A stretch of DNA of 64,000 nucleotides from FEN-1219 sp963817615 (GTDB lineage: Bacteria > Pseudomonadota > Gammaproteobacteria > Steroidobacterales > Rariloculaceae), in assembly GCA_963817615.1 (NCBI GenBank), contig CAWFPH010000002.1:1798001-1862000 (forward strand), given 5' to 3'. The notes below the pieces were generated by a model. The model had not been told where the DNA came from. It made no database searches and saw only the letters and a program-made list of their open reading frames with translations. Of the stretch, positions 63,251-64,000 are shown piece after piece. Within the stretch, counting starts at the first letter, position 1. Every line of letters starts with the position of its first letter. Both the position numbers and the translations under genes were made by a program.

Positions 63251-64000
63251 GTGATTTGGCACATCTTCAAGAAGGATGTCCGACTTCTGTGGCCGTTCGC
63301 GGTTTCGATCGTGATCTTGCAGGCGCTGTGCGGCGCGCTCACTTGGTTTCTGGGGTACTTCGATCAGCCGGCCCAACTGGCAGCGTTGAGCCGCAGCCTG
63401 CCTTCTTTGGTTTATCTCGGAATTGGCCTGATCGGCATTGCCGTCGTACATCAGGAGCCGCTGTCGTCAGACCGCGCGGATTGGCTCGTCCGACCGATCA
63501 GCCGAAGGGATCTCGTACTGTCAAAAGTGCTCTTCATGGCTCTGATGGTGAACGCGCCGATAGTGCTCGTCGATGTAGCACAGCAGCTCGCGCTACATTT
63601 TTCCTTACCTGCGTCGATCGGCGTCGCTGCAGCCCGATCATTGGGGCTGATGGTGGCCATCTCGCTCCCGGCGCTCGTGCTGGGGGCCGTTACCCGATCC
63701 CTGACCGATGCGCTCGTGTTCGGAATCGCTTCCGTCATCGCCTTCGTTGGTCTCGTCGCCGCGGCTTTTGCGGTTCTGAGTCCGGGGCAGTTGGCGATTC
63801 ATTTGACATGGATTGGGTACGCATGCGCCGGTCTCGTGATGACGCTCGGCGCCGCCGCTACGCTTGCGTTTCAATACACCACGCGCCGCACGTTAGTGGC
63901 TCGATGCATGGTGTTGGCTGCGGTGCTCGCGGTTTTGTGCGTCTTTCTTGGGCTACCGCGAGAATCTCAGACCGCCATTCAGGATCGGCTGTGGAGGCAC
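63251..64000 (+). CDS. ABC transporter permease, partial (runs off the window)
   Basis: 250 residues are visible from a GTG one base after the ATPase stop, open to the last base. The N-terminus reads MIWHIFKKDVRLLWPFAVSI, and further hydrophobic helices follow (LPSLVYLGIGLIGIAVVHQE, GLMVAISLPALVLGAV, IASVIAFVGLVAAAFAVL). DRADWLVRPISRRDLVLSKV between helices is typical of ABC-2-like permeases. It is the membrane partner of the preceding ATPase; the substrate may be a peptide or lipid-like compound. Confidence 0.8.
   Translation, partial: MIWHIFKKDVRLLWPFAVSIVILQALCGALTWFLGYFDQPAQLAALSRSLPSLVYLGIGLIGIAVVHQEPLSSDRADWLVRPISRRDLVLSKVLFMALMVNAPIVLVDVAQQLALHFSLPASIGVAAARSLGLMVAISLPALVLGAVTRSLTDALVFGIASVIAFVGLVAAAFAVLSPGQLAIHLTWIGYACAGLVMTLGAAATLAFQYTTRRTLVARCMVLAAVLAVLCVFLGLPRESQTAIQDRLWRH

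Overview
The window is very GC-rich, almost fully coding DNA with strong GC bias at third codon positions, many GTG starts and many 4-bp ATGA/GTGA gene overlaps. The gene content (MHS-type MFS carrier, aryl-polyene-like type II PKS genes with LolA and MMPL partners, LpxL-type acyltransferase, GGDEF/EAL protein, alternative complex III plus a caa3 oxidase, Tat-exported molybdoenzyme) fits a Gram-negative, aerobic member of the Pseudomonadota, possibly a Steroidobacterales-like gammaproteobacterium. That placement is inference. No rRNA, tRNA, CRISPR array, insertion sequence or prophage was found.

Layout. 1-8.9 kb: the 3' end of a sensor kinase, an MFS carrier, a secreted tandem carboxymuconolactone-decarboxylase-like protein, a GH3 glycosidase, a Tat-exported F420-reductase-like oxidoreductase, a monooxygenase-like protein, a leaderless ModA-like binding protein and a GNAT enzyme. 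8.9-15.1 kb: an orphan MacB/FtsX permease and a PAS-GAF-PAS-GAF-GGDEF-EAL protein whose GGDEF motif is degenerate but whose EAL domain looks intact. 15.1-26.3 kb: a compact aryl-polyene-like cluster. A rightward chain of eleven genes (chain-length factor, ACP, membrane protein, AMP ligase, two hotdog dehydratases, acyltransferase, thioesterase, ketosynthase, ketoreductase, phosphopantetheinyl transferase) diverges from an MMPL exporter/LolA pair. The divergent promoter region holds a perfect 18-bp palindrome placed between a -35-like and a -10-like element.

26.3-47.1 kb is a mosaic of single genes and small operons: a dihaem cytochrome of the reaction-centre type, a second orphan permease, an orphan ParB, a class V aminotransferase with a PEP mutase/isocitrate lyase-family enzyme, a cytochrome b plus YedY-like molybdoenzyme pair, a VOC protein, an ABC exporter pair, DUF427, a carboxylesterase, a prolyl-4-hydroxylase-like oxygenase, a second GNAT related to the first, and a HerA/VirB4-like ATPase.

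47.4-59.1 kb is one respiratory super-operon: alternative complex III (actABCDEF), a small membrane protein, SCO copper chaperone, and caa3-type oxidase subunits II, I, III and IV, nearly all overlapping. Together these would carry electrons from quinol to oxygen. 59.1-64 kb has less biased codon use: two small hypothetical genes, a DUF222/HNH gene that appears frameshifted next to a palindromic direct repeat, and a GntR (YtrA-like) regulator with an ABC transporter that runs off the window.
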